Shown: positions 31,545 to 42,671, counted from the stretch's first letter. The stretch is DNA of 64,000 nucleotides from Kingdonia uniflora (GCA_014058105.1 JACGCM010001655.1:1612001-1676000), one strand, 5' to 3'. Program-made: numbers and translations. The notes: generated by a model from the sequence alone, not told the origin.

Positions 31545-34136
31545 TCACAGAAAAACAAACCAGAGAGTGAGAGGAAGAAAATTGGTACTCTATTGCTAAG
31601 TGAAGCTTGAGAGAGGTTGTTGAAGTTGTTGCGCCTGAGTTGCTATTTTGAGTGTACTTTTTCTAACACAGGTATGTGAATTGATCTCTGTCCATTTTTT
31701 TTTTTTTAGCTTTTCTGACTGTATTCTATAAGTAGAATCTTCAAGGTTGGAAGTAAGAAGGTTATAGTCACAGACGGGGGAAATTCGTGAGCCTGAGTTG
31801 TAGCCCATTTTGGGATTTTAAGGGTATTGGCAGAGAGACTGGGTTTAGGATCGAGTTTTTGAATGTGCTTGTATCTGCTGGAGAGGGTAGATGAAAAATG
31901 AGTTACTGACACGTAGTAGTCTAATGTATCTATCTAATTGTGTGCCTCTTCTTCTGTAGGATAAGATGCGTACCCGTCAAGCTTCGAGAATAAGGGTGAT
32001 AGACGAGGAAGTCGAAGAAAATGAGGATAGTTTTTCTTGTTGTGCTTCGAAGGATGAGGGCAGCGACTTATAAGTGTTAGATGTTGTAAGCGATCCCCCT
32101 TTAGCCGTTGTAGTGCCGGTAGGTGGGGTTTCAACTACTAGACGTTGTAAGACGGTAGTAACTAAGGGTAGTGATGAGGAGATGATAGGTGGAGGGGAAA
32201 GCAATGAGGGTAATGTTGGCCCCTTGGGTGGTGAATGGGATGAAGTGGAGTAGAGTGATCGAAATGGAGATTCGACAGAGTCAGATAAAGCCGAGTGTTC
32301 TATCCTGGCTAGAAAGAAAATAAGACTGGATCGATTTACTGCCAAGTTGGTGTTATCGAAGGTGGGGGTAGCATTACACGTAGCAGGAGCGGGGTGGACT
32401 TTCAAGTAAAACCCGCGAGGGGCATGATGGCATATAGAAGCTAGATTTGATTGGGAATGGAGCATCCTCTCCGAAGGCTGGTGAAGGAGGTACTGAATTT
32501 TTGGGAGGTTGCTCCGGTTCAAATGAATGACAATTTTTACGAGATGATAAGGGTAATAGAGGGGATGAATGAAAAATTGAGCAGTGAGGGGAGGGATTTA
32601 ATTAAGTGGTTCGATGTTGTATCATTCTACTCGAATAAGCAAACCAAAACATGGGTACCTATCACATCCAATGTCACCTTGAGAAGCCCTGGTTGATTTA
32701 TCTGTGCTCGACGGGTCGAGGTTGGAATAAAGACAAAGTTTTAGTACGGAGTAATTACGTGAATGTTGAAGGGGAAGATCTTTATAAGCTGCATCATAGA
32801 GTCTATAATTCGAGTAAGTTTGCTGTCGAAGGTTTTTTTTTATAAATCTCTCGAATACGCTGTTATCATATTTCTGTTTGATCTGCAGGTCCTAGGAATC
32901 TGTCTTGGGACAATTCGAGGAACAATTTTGACGCCTTGCTCGATTCTAGTGAGCAGTGGGTGAATTATGTTTTCGAGAGTCTTAGTATCAAGAGGAAGAG
33001 GAAGAAAAAGATAGATTCTCAGCTTCGAAACGTACCCATTACACCGAAGCCATCGAAGAAGAAGAGAGGTGAAGGTGGTTCGAAAGTACCCAAAAAAATG
33101 GGGGAGGATGATTTGGCGAGGACAGTTCAGTATGTTCTGAAGTCGAAAAGGGCTTCGAAGCAATCAACGTCGGTACCCAAAGTGGCTAGCGATGCTTCGA
33201 AACTTAACCTAGGCAGGTACCCAAACAAGCTGAGATTGAGAAAGGCAGGGCCATACCCGAGGCTCTGAAGGTACAGCAGACGAAGGTTGCTCAATGCAAA
33301 AGGTACAGGGTGTTGGGGGAAGATGATGCAGCGGATGAGGATGAAGAGATGACGGAGGCTGAGCGACAAGATTAGGCTCTAGCCACGTTTGCTTCGATGG
33401 CCGAACTCTGCGATGCTGACCCAGATGAAGCTTCGATGCAGATGAAGAAGACAATGTATCAGGTTACTGTCTATTATTGTTTATGAGATTATGAAATTTT
33501 CTTAAGTGTTTTGTGCTTCGAGAAATGCTGATGGTTTGAATACTCTAGCAGATGGATGCTTGGGTACAGTCATTCAATAAGGAAGTAAAAGTGGGAAAGA
33601 GGAGGCTATGGGAGGTACTTGACAGTCTAGAGCTTTCTCGAGGAACTAAGGCCTTGTTGTGGTTTAAGATCAAATTTTTGAAGCGAGTTCTGGCAACGAT
33701 CACTGATTCCTTCGGTAAGAGGCTCGAGTTTCAATGGTATAATCAGGAGCGGGTGTATACGGCGAAGCTTACTGTCAAGGATGACGAAAAGGCCGAATAG
33801 AAGGTGCGTCATCAGGCACAATTTGATGGTGAATGTAGAGTCGTTTTCAAGCTGAAGGAGTTTATAGAGGTTAAGGGGTATGACCCCGATACTTTAGAAC
33901 CCTTGCCTGTTACCGCAGAGCTGGTTGTTGGGGACCCTTTGCAGACGAAAGAAGGAGAGGCAGATATTGTGGATGTTGCAGATAGAGGTGTTGGTGGTGG
34001 CGTGGAGGCTCCTGTGATCGAGGCGATCAACGCTGGAACTGTGACTGATGTGGCCACTAATGGAGCGAGTGCGAAGCCTTCTGTTGAGGGTGCTGGAGGG
34101 CCTGTCGAGGAAGAGGATGCATCCGCGCCGATATAA
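31545..34136 (+). pseudogene. antisense gene C of Tat copy 2 (additional ORF with four exons)
   Basis: Untranslated exon 1 ends at 31671 (CACAG|GTATGTG). Exon 2 starts at 31960 after CTTCTGTAG, with ATG at 31966 (MRTRQASRIRVIDEEVEENE), and ends at a GTAAGT at 32814. Exon 3 is 32889-33462 (acceptor ATCTGCAG, donor CAG|GTTACT) and exon 4 is 33552-34136 (acceptor CTCTAGCAG). The order of regions is: acidic N-terminus; a middle domain (KWFDVVSFYS, GWNKDKVLVRSNYVNVEG); a basic nuclear-signal-like stretch IKRKRKKK and KKKRGEGG; MGEDDLARTVQYVLKSKRAS; then the helical exon-4 region VGKRRLWEVLDSLELSRG, QAQFDGECRV and an acidic Gly/Ala-rich tail. The intron positions are shared with copy 1. Stops near 32070, 32250, 32410 and 33798 and frameshifts make it a pseudogene. 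Function unknown. Confidence 0.78.
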
Positions 34137-34633
34137 GGTATTTGCATTGGGGTTCCATTCCTATTTTTTCTGATTTGTTGTTGAGTTGTAATATTTGAAC
34201 CATGGTTATTTTTCTGTAGAGTTGGTCATTGAACTTGTTATTGTTGTGGGCTATTGTACTGCACTTATTTTGTTTAGCTGTGCCGACCTGAATTGTGCTG
34301 AACTTCTAAATTTGAGTCTGAACTAAATTTGAATTTATGACTGATGTTCTGAACTAGATTTGATATATGGTTCTGACCTTTCTTTGTGTTGGATTATGGA
34401 TATATTGAGGCTTATTCAGAATTTTGATGCATGACTTGACTTGAAAGTTGTGTTAAAACTGCCACTCTGATATATGATATTTTGAAACTTCTTGCACGTG
34501 GTAGGGTTGTAGATACTACTACATAATAGTATCTGCATGTATTATTTCTGTCGAAAGATTGGAAAGTGATCGAGCCCTGAAGAGCTTCGAGGTGGTCGTG
34601 ACACTTTTCTGAAATTAAGGGATCTGCTAGACA

Positions 34634-35369
34634 TCAAAGGCCTAAGCCACAACAATGTAAGGCATGGTCGCCCCCAACGCATTCACGAGGGTTCGGTCGG
34701 TCGACCATTCGTGCCCCTTGAGTCTGCTCGAATGTTGAGAGTTTGAAAGTTTTCAAGGTCGCCGCCGAGTATCAGTCAGGTCACGGGACTTCAAAGGCCT
34801 AAGCAATAGCAAAGCAAGGCGTGTTCACCGCCAACGCATTTTCAAGGGTCCGGTCTTTTCACTATTTGTGCCCCTCGACTTTGCTCGAATGTCGGAAGCT
34901 TGAAAATTTCAAGGCCGCCCCCACGTATCATTCGGGGCGAGGGTGGACATGATACTCAGGGTAAACCAAGAAATCGACTGGACTCCGACGGTTTTAAACC
35001 TGATCGAAGCATATTTGTTCACCCCCAATACATCCCCGAGGGTCCGGTCTGTCGACCATCCTTGCCCCCCCGAGTTTGCTAGAAATTGAAAGCTTGAAAA
35101 TTTCAAGGTCCCCCCAAAGTATCAGTAGGTTCGAGGATTGACATGATACTTAGAGTAAACCAAGAAATCGACTGGACTTCGAAGGCTTAGGCCATAGCGA
35201 AGCATAACTGTTCGCCCCGAATGCATTCCCGAGGGTCCGCTCTTTCGACCATTTTTGCCTCTCGAGTTTGCTCGAAATTGGAGGTTTGAAAAATCTCAAG
35301 GTCGCCCCCAACTATAAGTCGGGACAAAGGGTTGACATAATACTTAAGTTAAACCAAAAAATTAATTGA
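34634..35369. repeat. four-unit tandem array between integrase and gene C, copy 2
   Basis: Units start near 34634, 34791, 34984 and 35180, so the first is about 157 bases and the others about 195. Each contains 'tcaaaggcctaagc', 'aacgcattc.cgagggtccgg', 'gtttgctcgaa', 'gaaaatttcaaggtcgcccc' and, except in the first, 'catgatact.agggtaaacc' followed by 'aagaaatcgactgg'. The first unit lacks the last part. Copy 1 has a single unit (4585-4766). Confidence 0.9.
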
Positions 35370-35429
35370 AAATAGAAAACGAAGCAGGGGTGAAAAAACT
35401 GTTTATTGATTATTATGTATTTATATCAG

Positions 35430-36745
35430 TGATACAAGGTAGAGTCCGTGGCCTGTTGTATAAAACTTGCTGCATTGTGTTCCACAGATTTGGTAAAGGT
35501 TCTTCGTCTTCTGTCATTAAGTAATATGAGTCTTCATCAGTTTTACCGTACACGACATAGGGTCCTTCCCAGGATTCGGCTAGCTTGCCGACATTTCGAG
35601 GCTTCGAGGATTGGTTAACACGTCGAAGTACCAGATCTTCGATTTTGAAACTTCGTGGTCAAACTCTCTTGTTATAAGACTTCTGGAGGGACAGATGATA
35701 ATGACAAAGGTTGGTATTTGCTTGGTTTCTGGTTTCGTCGATCCATAACATGTTGCACCCGAGCTCAAACTCATTATCTTCATCTGGGAGGTTGGGATCC
35801 CGTGTGGGTACTTCGAATTGAGTGGGGAGCACCGCTTCAGTACCGTATGCTAGAAGAAAAGGGGTGCAACCTACAGATTTTCTTATTGCCGTTTGATAGG
35901 CCCAGAGGCCATGTTGTAACTCCTGAACTCATCGACCTTTCTTTGCATTGACTCTTTCCTTGAGACCGTCGACTATGGTTTTGTTGATTGCTTCGACTTG
36001 ACCATTTCCTTGAGGGCAATAAGGAGTTGAGGGTGAGAGGATGATATTGTGTTTTTTAAGGAAATTTCTGACGTTGTTACCAACGAATTGGGGACCATTA
36101 TCACATCGAATTATATGAGGGCATCCGAAGCGTGTGATGATATTTTCCTATAGAAATTAGATAACTTCTTCTTCTCTGGTTCGGCATAAAGATACAGTTT
36201 CGACCAATTTGGCAAAGTAATCTGCTACAACAAGGATATTTTCTCTGCTACCTGAGGCTTAAGGGAAGGGACCGAAGAGATCGATAGCTCATCTCTTGAA
36301 AGGCCAGGAGACTTGACTAAAGTGAAGGTCCTATAATGGGCGGTGAATATTGTATGTATGACGTCGGCATTTGTCACAATGTTTGGCGTAGTCTTCAGCT
36401 TAATTTTTTATGTTCGGCCAGAATAAACCTTGGGAGACGGCGCAAAGAGCCATAGATCGACCAACAGTATGAGCACTGCAGGTACCTTAGTAGAGTTCGA
36501 CTAGGATTTGAGAGGCTTCGGTTTGAGAGATGCATCGAAGGAGGACGCCCTTTGGGGATTTGCAATGTAATTTATGTTTGTGGATAGTATATCTGCGACA
36601 GTTTTCTAACAACGATCGTTTGGCTTTGGGATCATCTGGGAGAGTTGCATTATTGAAGTAGTAGATAAAAGGTGTTCGCCAGTCGTCTTGATCGAGACTC
36701 TCGCCCCCAGTATTGATGGCATTAATTTCCATCTGGTCGATACTT
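35430..36745 (-). pseudogene. integrase of Tat copy 2
   Basis: On the - strand: an N-terminal zinc-binding region starting near 36480 with GTYSAH-type sequence and AVSQGLFWPN, then a core with WPFKR.AIDLFGPFP (first Asp near 36280), IIRCDNGPQFVGNNVRNFL (second Asp near 36095) and PQGNGQVEAINKTIVDGL (Glu near 35985). The C-terminus carries GTEAVLPTQFEVPTRDPNLP and ESWEGPYVVYGKT, ending near 35435. The three catalytic residues are kept. In-frame stops near 36290, 36150 and 35925 show that it cannot be translated through. Confidence 0.92.
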
Positions 36746-36789
36746 GGGCGTTCGAGTACTTCGATGTCGAGGGTTTGGGATTTTGATTA

Positions 36790-37140
36790 GCCTAGCATAA
36801 CTGTTATGTAGGCGAGTGCATCTGCATGTCAGTTTTCTCCTCGAGGGTAATGAGTGATAGTAGATTTTTTAGGAAAACGGTCCATACGTTGCTGAACAAA
36901 AAGAGCATATTTAGCCATACGACCGTTAGCTTGATATTCACCTGTGCAATGTCTTTGAACAAATTGGGAATCTATGAAAACTGCAAGAATGGAAATGCCA
37001 AGATTGAGTGCGAGATCGAGACCATGGATCAAAGCTTCGTACTCAGCTTTATTATTGGAACATTCGAAGGTAAGTTTGACTGCCTTCTCTATTCAATCAT
37101 TGGTAGGTGTGACCAGGACTATACCGATCCCTGAACCGTT
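36790..37140 (-). pseudogene. archaeal-type RNase H (aRH) of Tat copy 2
   Basis: On the - strand: PNGSGIGIVLVT-type start near 37130, NNKAEYEALIHGLDLALNLG near 37060-37000, ISILAVFIDSQFVQRHCTGE with the catalytic Asp near 36965, YQANGRMAKYALFVQQRMDR and TITHYPRGEN near 36840. This second RNase H, placed between the standard RNase H and integrase, is diagnostic for the Tat lineage. A frame break occurs near 37035. Confidence 0.88.
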
Positions 37141-38830
37141 AGGCCCAGTGGATCCATGGGTCTATTGTTTCGGGTTGGTCGTCTGTTATGTCATCTTCAT
37201 GTTCCTCCCAATCAGCATCTTTGATCGGGAAGTCAGCAAGGAAGTCTTCTAGTGCTTGGCCTTTCTGGGATAGCTGCTTCTCGAATGTAATGTCATATTC
37301 ACCAAGATACATAGACCACTGTTGTACTCGTCTGGATTTCTCTTTTTTTCTGAGTACTTCACAAAGGGAGTAGCTTGTGATAACACGGATTGGGTAAGCT
37401 TGAAAATATGGTTTGAGTTTGTGGGCTGAATAGACAAGGGTGAGGAGCAAATGTTCAAGTTTTGAATATCGGGTTTCTACGGGTGTTAGAGTTTTGCGGA
37501 TAAAATATACAGGCTTCTCGACATTTGAATCAAGTCGAATAAGCACTGAACTAATAGAGATTTCTATAACGGCAAGGTATAAAGAGAGTATCTCACCATC
37601 TATTGGGGTGCTAATAATCAGTGGTCGACCAAGATAAGTTTTGAGTTCGAGGAAGGCCTGTTCAAATTCGGGTGTCCAATTGATCTTAGGGTTGGTTTTC
37701 TTTTTTGATTTATGTATACCTTGGTCGCGTAATAGAGAAAAGAGCCAAGCACAATGGTCTGAGAATTTGGCAATGAAATAGTTAATGGCTGCTATCTTAC
37801 CAACCACCTTTTGGACATCTTTTTTGGTTCGGGGCGAAGGCATGTTGATGAGGGCTCGAATATGTGTGGGGTCAATCTCGGTACCTCGTTTGCTGATAAG
37901 GTGTCCTATAAATTTCCCAGGCGAAACACCAAATTGGCATTTGTCTGGGTTGAGTTTCATATTGTATGTTCGAAGTATCGAAAAGACTTTGATTAGGTCC
38001 TGAATGTGGGTCTATTTTTTAAGGCTTTTGGATAATATGTCGTCGATATATACTTTAACCAATTGCCAAGCAAAGGTTAAAACATGGTTGTGGCAAAGCG
38101 TTGGTAAGTGGCTCCCATATTTTTAAGGCCGAAGGGAATAACATTAAAATAGTAAAGGCCTTATTCAGTAATGAAAGAAGTTTTAAGCTGATCTTCGGGG
38201 AGAAGGGGTACTTGATTGTAACCCAAAACCGCGCCCATCATAGACAGTCGCATATGCCTAGCTATGGCATCGAGGAGGACCGAGATGACCAAGAGGGGTA
38301 AACTATCCTTTGCAGTATACTTATTAAGGTCTGTAAAGTCGACACAGATTCTGATCTTGCCGTTCTTTTTGGGAACTGCAATAATGTTTGATATCCAATT
38401 AGCATATTTCACTTCTCTGATGAAACCCGCGTCTTTAAGCTTATCTATTTCAAGATTTACTGCTTCTCCAAGGCGTGGTGCCAAGGTACACTTTTTTTGT
38501 TTAACTACGGTAGATTGGGGAATGAGATAGTGGTGGTGGCATGCCAAAATGGGGTCGACACCGGGCATCTCCTGGAACGTCCCTACAAAGACATCTTTAT
38601 TTGCTCAAAGGAAAGCTGAGAGCTCGAGGCATTCTGCCCCAACTATAAATGTTCTGATGAATGTACCTCGACCAGGACCGTCGATTTTGATATAGACAGT
38701 GGGTTCGATGGGTGGGGTAGTGTTTATCGAAGGCATAGGAAGAGAGAGAGACAGTGATTGTTATGGGCAGCTGACGATCTTCCAAGTCTGATCGATCTTC
38801 GGGTGCTCGTATGAACAGGTAAGGCATTGA
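37141..38830 (-). pseudogene. reverse transcriptase and RNase H of Tat copy 2
   Basis: RT begins near 38830. The frame 38568-38161 has MPGVDPILACHHHYLIPQST, AVPKKNGKIRICVDFTDLNK, KDSLPLLV and GYNQVPLLPEDQLKTSFITE. The palm reads YIDDILSKS near 38050-38025, so both Asp are present. The 273-codon frame 37960-37139 covers the thumb (LNPDKCQFGVSPGKFIGHLI), the connection (NWTPEFEQAFLELKTYLGRP) and the first RNase H (PVETRYSKLEHLLLTLVYSA, VLRKKEKSRRVQQWSMYLGE). It is one of the best-preserved parts of the element. Stops near 38015 and 38230 separate the frames. Confidence 0.92.
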
Positions 38831-38835
38831 AAGCC

Positions 38836-39546
38836 TTACAAGATCCATATACCCTCGGGGGTGGTGAAACGAAGGGTCTGATGATAGGTCGAAGGTATGA
38901 TACGCATGGCATGGAGCCAGTCGCGCCCAAGAATGCCGAGGTATTCTGACTTCTTATTGATGACAAGAAAGCTAGTTTGAAGTGTTACCGAGCCGGTAGT
39001 AACTGGGAGGCTGATTCGACCTACAACAACTTCTGTGGACTCGCTGAAACCTTTGAGTTTCACATTAGCAGCAGTGATGAGGTCAATTTTCTTCATGGTT
39101 TGGACAGTTTGGAGGAAAAGGACATCGGCCGCACTTCCTATGTCTATGAGCATTGTGTGGAGAATGAGGTTTTTGATTTTAATCATGATGACTAATGGAT
39201 CAGAGTGGGGAAAATGGACATGGGAAGTGTCACAGTCGATGAAAGATATGCCTTTGGGTTGAGGGGAGAAGCTTGATCCTGGTAGGAGAGCGGACAGCTT
39301 CTCCTGGTAGGTGAGTTTGTAGCACTCTACAACACGCTTATGTTTGCTCTGGGAATGGCCACTGTCTATGGTGTTGACTTCGATAAACTCTATGTGGTAG
39401 ATATGCACCTCGGTCGGGTCGGCAGCAGGGGTAAGTTGAGGTTTGAGGTATGACCCGTCAAGGTAACTGGGAAGGTCGGCAACATACTGATGTAAACGAC
39501 CTCCCTTGAGGATGTGATCTTGAGGGAGCGCTACAAGGCGAACCAT
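38836..39546 (-). pseudogene. aspartic protease of Tat copy 2
   Basis: A 236-codon open frame on the - strand with the gag-protease linker (HQYVADLPSYLDGSYLKPQL) and the protease core GISFIDCDTSHVHFPHSDPL, IDIGSAADVLFLQTVQTM, LPVTTGSVTLQTSFLVINKK and SEYLGILGRDWLHAM, ending SEYHQ-type RFTTPEG. The active site is Asp-Ile-Gly instead of the Asp-Thr-Gly seen in copy 1, a C-to-T change. Thr is normally needed to position the catalytic pair, so this enzyme is probably inactive although its frame is open. Confidence 0.9.
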
Positions 39547-40959
39547 TTGTAGGTGTGATGACAGTTATACTTGTGATTGGCGCAGTAGGGCTCACCTGGT
39601 TTGACTTTAATAGGGAAAGGGTTATGCCAGATGGGGTCTGCCTGTATATGCGGTAGAAGGGTGCTGAGGGGGGCAGTAAGTGTAGGTAGGACCGACATCG
39701 GTCTCTTTCTGCGAGCTTCGGCATTATTATCGTTGTGAGGGCATTTATGGCTCTCAGTTTCCAGTGAGACGGGAGTGATCAAGGGTGTTGGGGTAGAAGG
39801 TGGGTTTTGTTGAGGTTTGTTGATGGTAGTATTCGAGGGTTGGCCCTGTTTATGAGATTCGTGGAGGCGTTCAAGGTTGATATAGCCATTGACCTTTGAG
39901 AGCATCTCCTCGAGGGTTTGAGGTTTGTGGAGGACCAGGTACTCTTTTACATGGTTGTGATCTGGTAAGGCATTTGAGTACGCGAGCACAGTATTCGCGC
40001 AGTCAAGGTTCTTGACTTTCCATGATTTTTTTAGAAACGTCTTGGTGAAGGCTTCGAGTGTTTTACTGCTAGATTTTCTGAAATTGAATAGGGCATCGAC
40101 TTTTACTTCTCTGTCTTTATTGAAGGCAAACTGGGTGATGAAAAGCTATGAAAGTTGCTCGAAGCTCCTGATCGAGCCATTAGGGAGATTGAGATACCAT
40201 CGAAGGGGGCTGTCAGTAAGGCTGGTGGGATAAAGGCGGTGTAGCAAGTAGTCAGCTGTGGAATAGAGGCTCAAAGTATTTTAGAATTTGAGAATGTGCG
40301 ATTGAGGGTCTATGTTGCAGTATTTGCTGAGTTTGGGAGCACATAAATTGGGGTTGAACTTTGTGGACAAAGTCTTGCCATGCAGCATAGGCAGGTTGAG
40401 GGGGAGATTGAGGGATTCGAGGGTGGAGAGTTCGAGTAAGTGGTATGTGTTCGGCACTGCGCTCCCCAAGACGTTCTCGAGTAGGGCGGCGTTTGGGGTG
40501 TCTGAAGGAGCGAAGGGTAGAATAAGAGGAATTTTTTGTGGGGTAGAGGCCGAGATGAATCGGGCTAGTAGGGGGAATAGTATGGGGAGCACCCTCAGCA
40601 CCGATATAGACTGGGGGTACTTCGGGATTTTGTAGGGGTCCCAGACGGACACGGGCAGACACGCACAACGGGTCTGGTGCTTGGGATAATCGAGCAGCTT
40701 CCAGGGGCTGTAGTCTCTGTAACTCTCGGATGGTGTTACGTAACTCGTCAATTACCCAGTTTTGCCTGTCGGTATCTTCTAAGCGGCGGTTCCGATCAGC
40801 TTCAAACTCCAACCGATGCTTCTCACGTTCTGGGAGAAGTTGTGCATGATGGCGCTTCTCGGCTTGAGCGAACTATTGAGAAAGTAAGGCTATTTAGGCC
40901 GCCACTCCGTCGACGGAGTTGCCGGCATGGGTAGAACTGGAACGGAGAGTGTGTGCCAT
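39531..40959 (-). pseudogene. gag of Tat copy 2
   Basis: The start codon is probably at 40959 (MAHTLRSSSTHAGNSVDG). An internal stop near 40900 is followed by a coiled-coil-like segment RRLEDTDRQNWVIDELRNTI then RELQRLQ. A Pro-rich linker and the capsid region lie at about 40250-40000. The frame 39989-39531 has KEYLVLHKPQTLEEMLSKVN, a Pro/Thr-rich linker, ARRKRP and a degenerate knuckle PYCANHKYNCHHT. Gag packages the element RNA. Frameshifts near 40290 and 40000 interrupt it. Confidence 0.82.
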
Positions 40960-41030
40960 TTAGAATAATCTATTAAAGTTTGGAATAGCGGGAGGGAAAG
41001 AAGAAAGGGAGATAGGCAGGGTGGGAACCT

Positions 41031-41042
41031 CAGACGGCGCCA
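41031..41042 (-). other. primer binding site of Tat copy 2
   Basis: On the - strand, two bases after the LTR, TGGCGCCGTCTG. The first nine bases are complementary to the 3' end of plant tRNA-Asp (..ACGGCGCCA). The similarity then stops, so the exact tRNA is uncertain. Confidence 0.8.
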
Positions 41043-41044
41043 AA

Positions 41045-41760
41045 TGTAGGGGCCTAACTTCATTCGGAGGGGAATTCAGCTCTCACACCATAGGGCTTTA
41101 ATCTTCAAGCAATGGAATTCACGTATATAGCCTAGAATCTGAAAAACTAATAGACAATATGCTTGTGTGGAGGCCTAGAATGCGACTCTCCACGACCTCT
41201 GATGAGGATTTTTAAGAGTGTTTTAATTTCTGTTGAATGGTCGAAGGTTTGAATACTGGGTTTCAAAAGGTGATCGAAGGTAAACTTTATGGGGGTCTAG
41301 GGAAAGATTTTCTAACCCTTCCTTGGTTCCTCATTTCTCCTATTTATAGAACATAGGATGAGCTGAGTCACCAAGGGTATGTCAGATTACAAGTGTTCAA
41401 TCCGGGTATCTTCTGAATATTGGGCGGATATCCCGGAGTAGGTGTTGAAGCCGAAAATGAAGGGTCATCCACCATACCCTATCACTGTAGCTGCAAGGAC
41501 GATCAACTCCGTCGTCCTGTCTAGTGAGTTGGCTGGCTGTCTATCTTATCTTACTTCGACCATGTTCGGATATGGTCAAAGTATTTTTTTGATGTTAAAG
41601 TAGAGCTCCTCTTCGAGGCTTGCTCAGAGTCGAGGCTTCGTCTTCGGGTGATCTTTGGGAGACTTGTTTATAGATGGGATGGGATTAGAAATATTCGAGT
41701 AGGCTTCGAAGTAGCCTTCGAGTGTTTAACTGGGGTAAAGGCTGTGAGTAGGATACTACA
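41045..41760 (-). repeat. 5' LTR of Tat copy 2 (716 bp)
   Basis: On the + strand it runs from TGTAGGGGCC to GGATACTACA and is followed by the target duplication GATTT (41761-41765). On the - strand 'ctataaataggagaaatgag' (about 41350-41331) is the probable TATA region. Confidence 0.95.
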
Positions 41761-42671
41761 GATTTCCTTAACCTCTTCATTATGAACCTTCTTTCTATTT
41801 TTAGGATGCATGTGGGGAAAAGGTTCCTTAAGGCCTCTAGGCTAAATATTTTTAATTTTCACCGTAGGTGAGATGTTTTCAGTCTCTTCCCTTGTGACTG
41901 GTATTTCTTTGTTCATAGACTCTTCCTCCTCATCAACAACATTTGCAGTAGGATTAGGATGACCACAAGATTTATCCTTAGGCATCCTAACTTTGTTGTT
42001 TATAGTTTTGCCACTTCTAAGTATGATAACCGGATTCGCATGATCACGGTTATTGGAGCTCTCATTTTGATTTTTCGGGTTGGTTTGAGTTTGACTTGGA
42101 AATATACCCTTGTCACTAGTACTTAACCCAGTTGCCAATTGAGCGATGGTTGTTTCTATCCTTGCCATAGATTGCTGATTCATTTGCATGAATTGTTGCA
42201 TGAGTTGATCATTTAATTGGAATAAGGCTTGGATGCCATCCTCTGAAGATGGTTTCCTATTATGAGGAGGAATATATGGAGTAATCTGCAGAGGAGGTTG
42301 GTGGTTTGACTGGTAGGAGGAACCAAATTGATTCAGAATGGGCTGGTATGACTGTCCCCCTACGGGGATCCCTGATGATAAGATCTACCATACGAATTGC
42401 TAAAATTATTTGAAAAATGGATTGTTCCTCCCTAAAGAACACCCTTGATTGAAAGGTTGGCTGTAGGGTATTGTAGAAGGTTTTTGATGAGAAGCATTTG
42501 CGTGCTCCTTCATTACCTTCCTAATTCCACGAATAAATGGCCAGTCATGAGCAGATGCTGACTTTATGGTGAGAAAAGTAGGTGCTCTAGCGGACATCTT
42601 ATTATTTGCTATTTTTAAATATTCAAATTTTTGCATGATTGTCGTCAATGCAGGGTCCGACTGGGAGTTGG
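41761..42671 (-). pseudogene. Athila-type element, piece 3: gag C-terminal part
   Basis: On the - strand: SQSDPALTTIMQKFEYLKIA near 42650, a linker with Asn-Pro-Phe-Phe, then the 119-codon frame 42201-41842. That frame has MQQFMQMNQQSMARIETTIA, QLATGLSTSDKGIFPSQTQT, VIILRSGKTINNK and an acidic tail. The combination of a helical repeat before GxxPSxTxxNP and LRSGK is typical of Athila gag. It is joined on the left, through the GATTT site, to piece 2, and on the right it is cut by the chromovirus derivative. Confidence 0.85.

Larger units (their letters stand above)
28429..41760 (-). mobile_element. complete Tat-lineage Ty3/gypsy element, copy 2 (13.3 kb)
   Basis: It has two full LTRs (28429-29145 and 41045-41760), a GATTT target duplication, a PBS at 41031-41042 and a polypurine tract at 29146-29158. 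The internal order on the - strand is gag, protease, RT, RNase H, archaeal-type RNase H, integrase, tandem repeat array. Then come three genes on the opposite (+) strand before the 3' LTR (the left one). By eye the two LTRs differ at roughly one position in ten, mostly transitions, so this is an old insertion. Coding frames are damaged. It lies in the gag-protease boundary of the Athila-type element. Confidence 0.95.

Noticed and set aside
31977..32522. 181-codon - strand frame in Tat copy 2
   Set aside because: Opposite-strand shadow of antisense gene C exon 2. Copy 1 shows that the + strand reading (in this orientation) is the conserved one, with matching splice sites.
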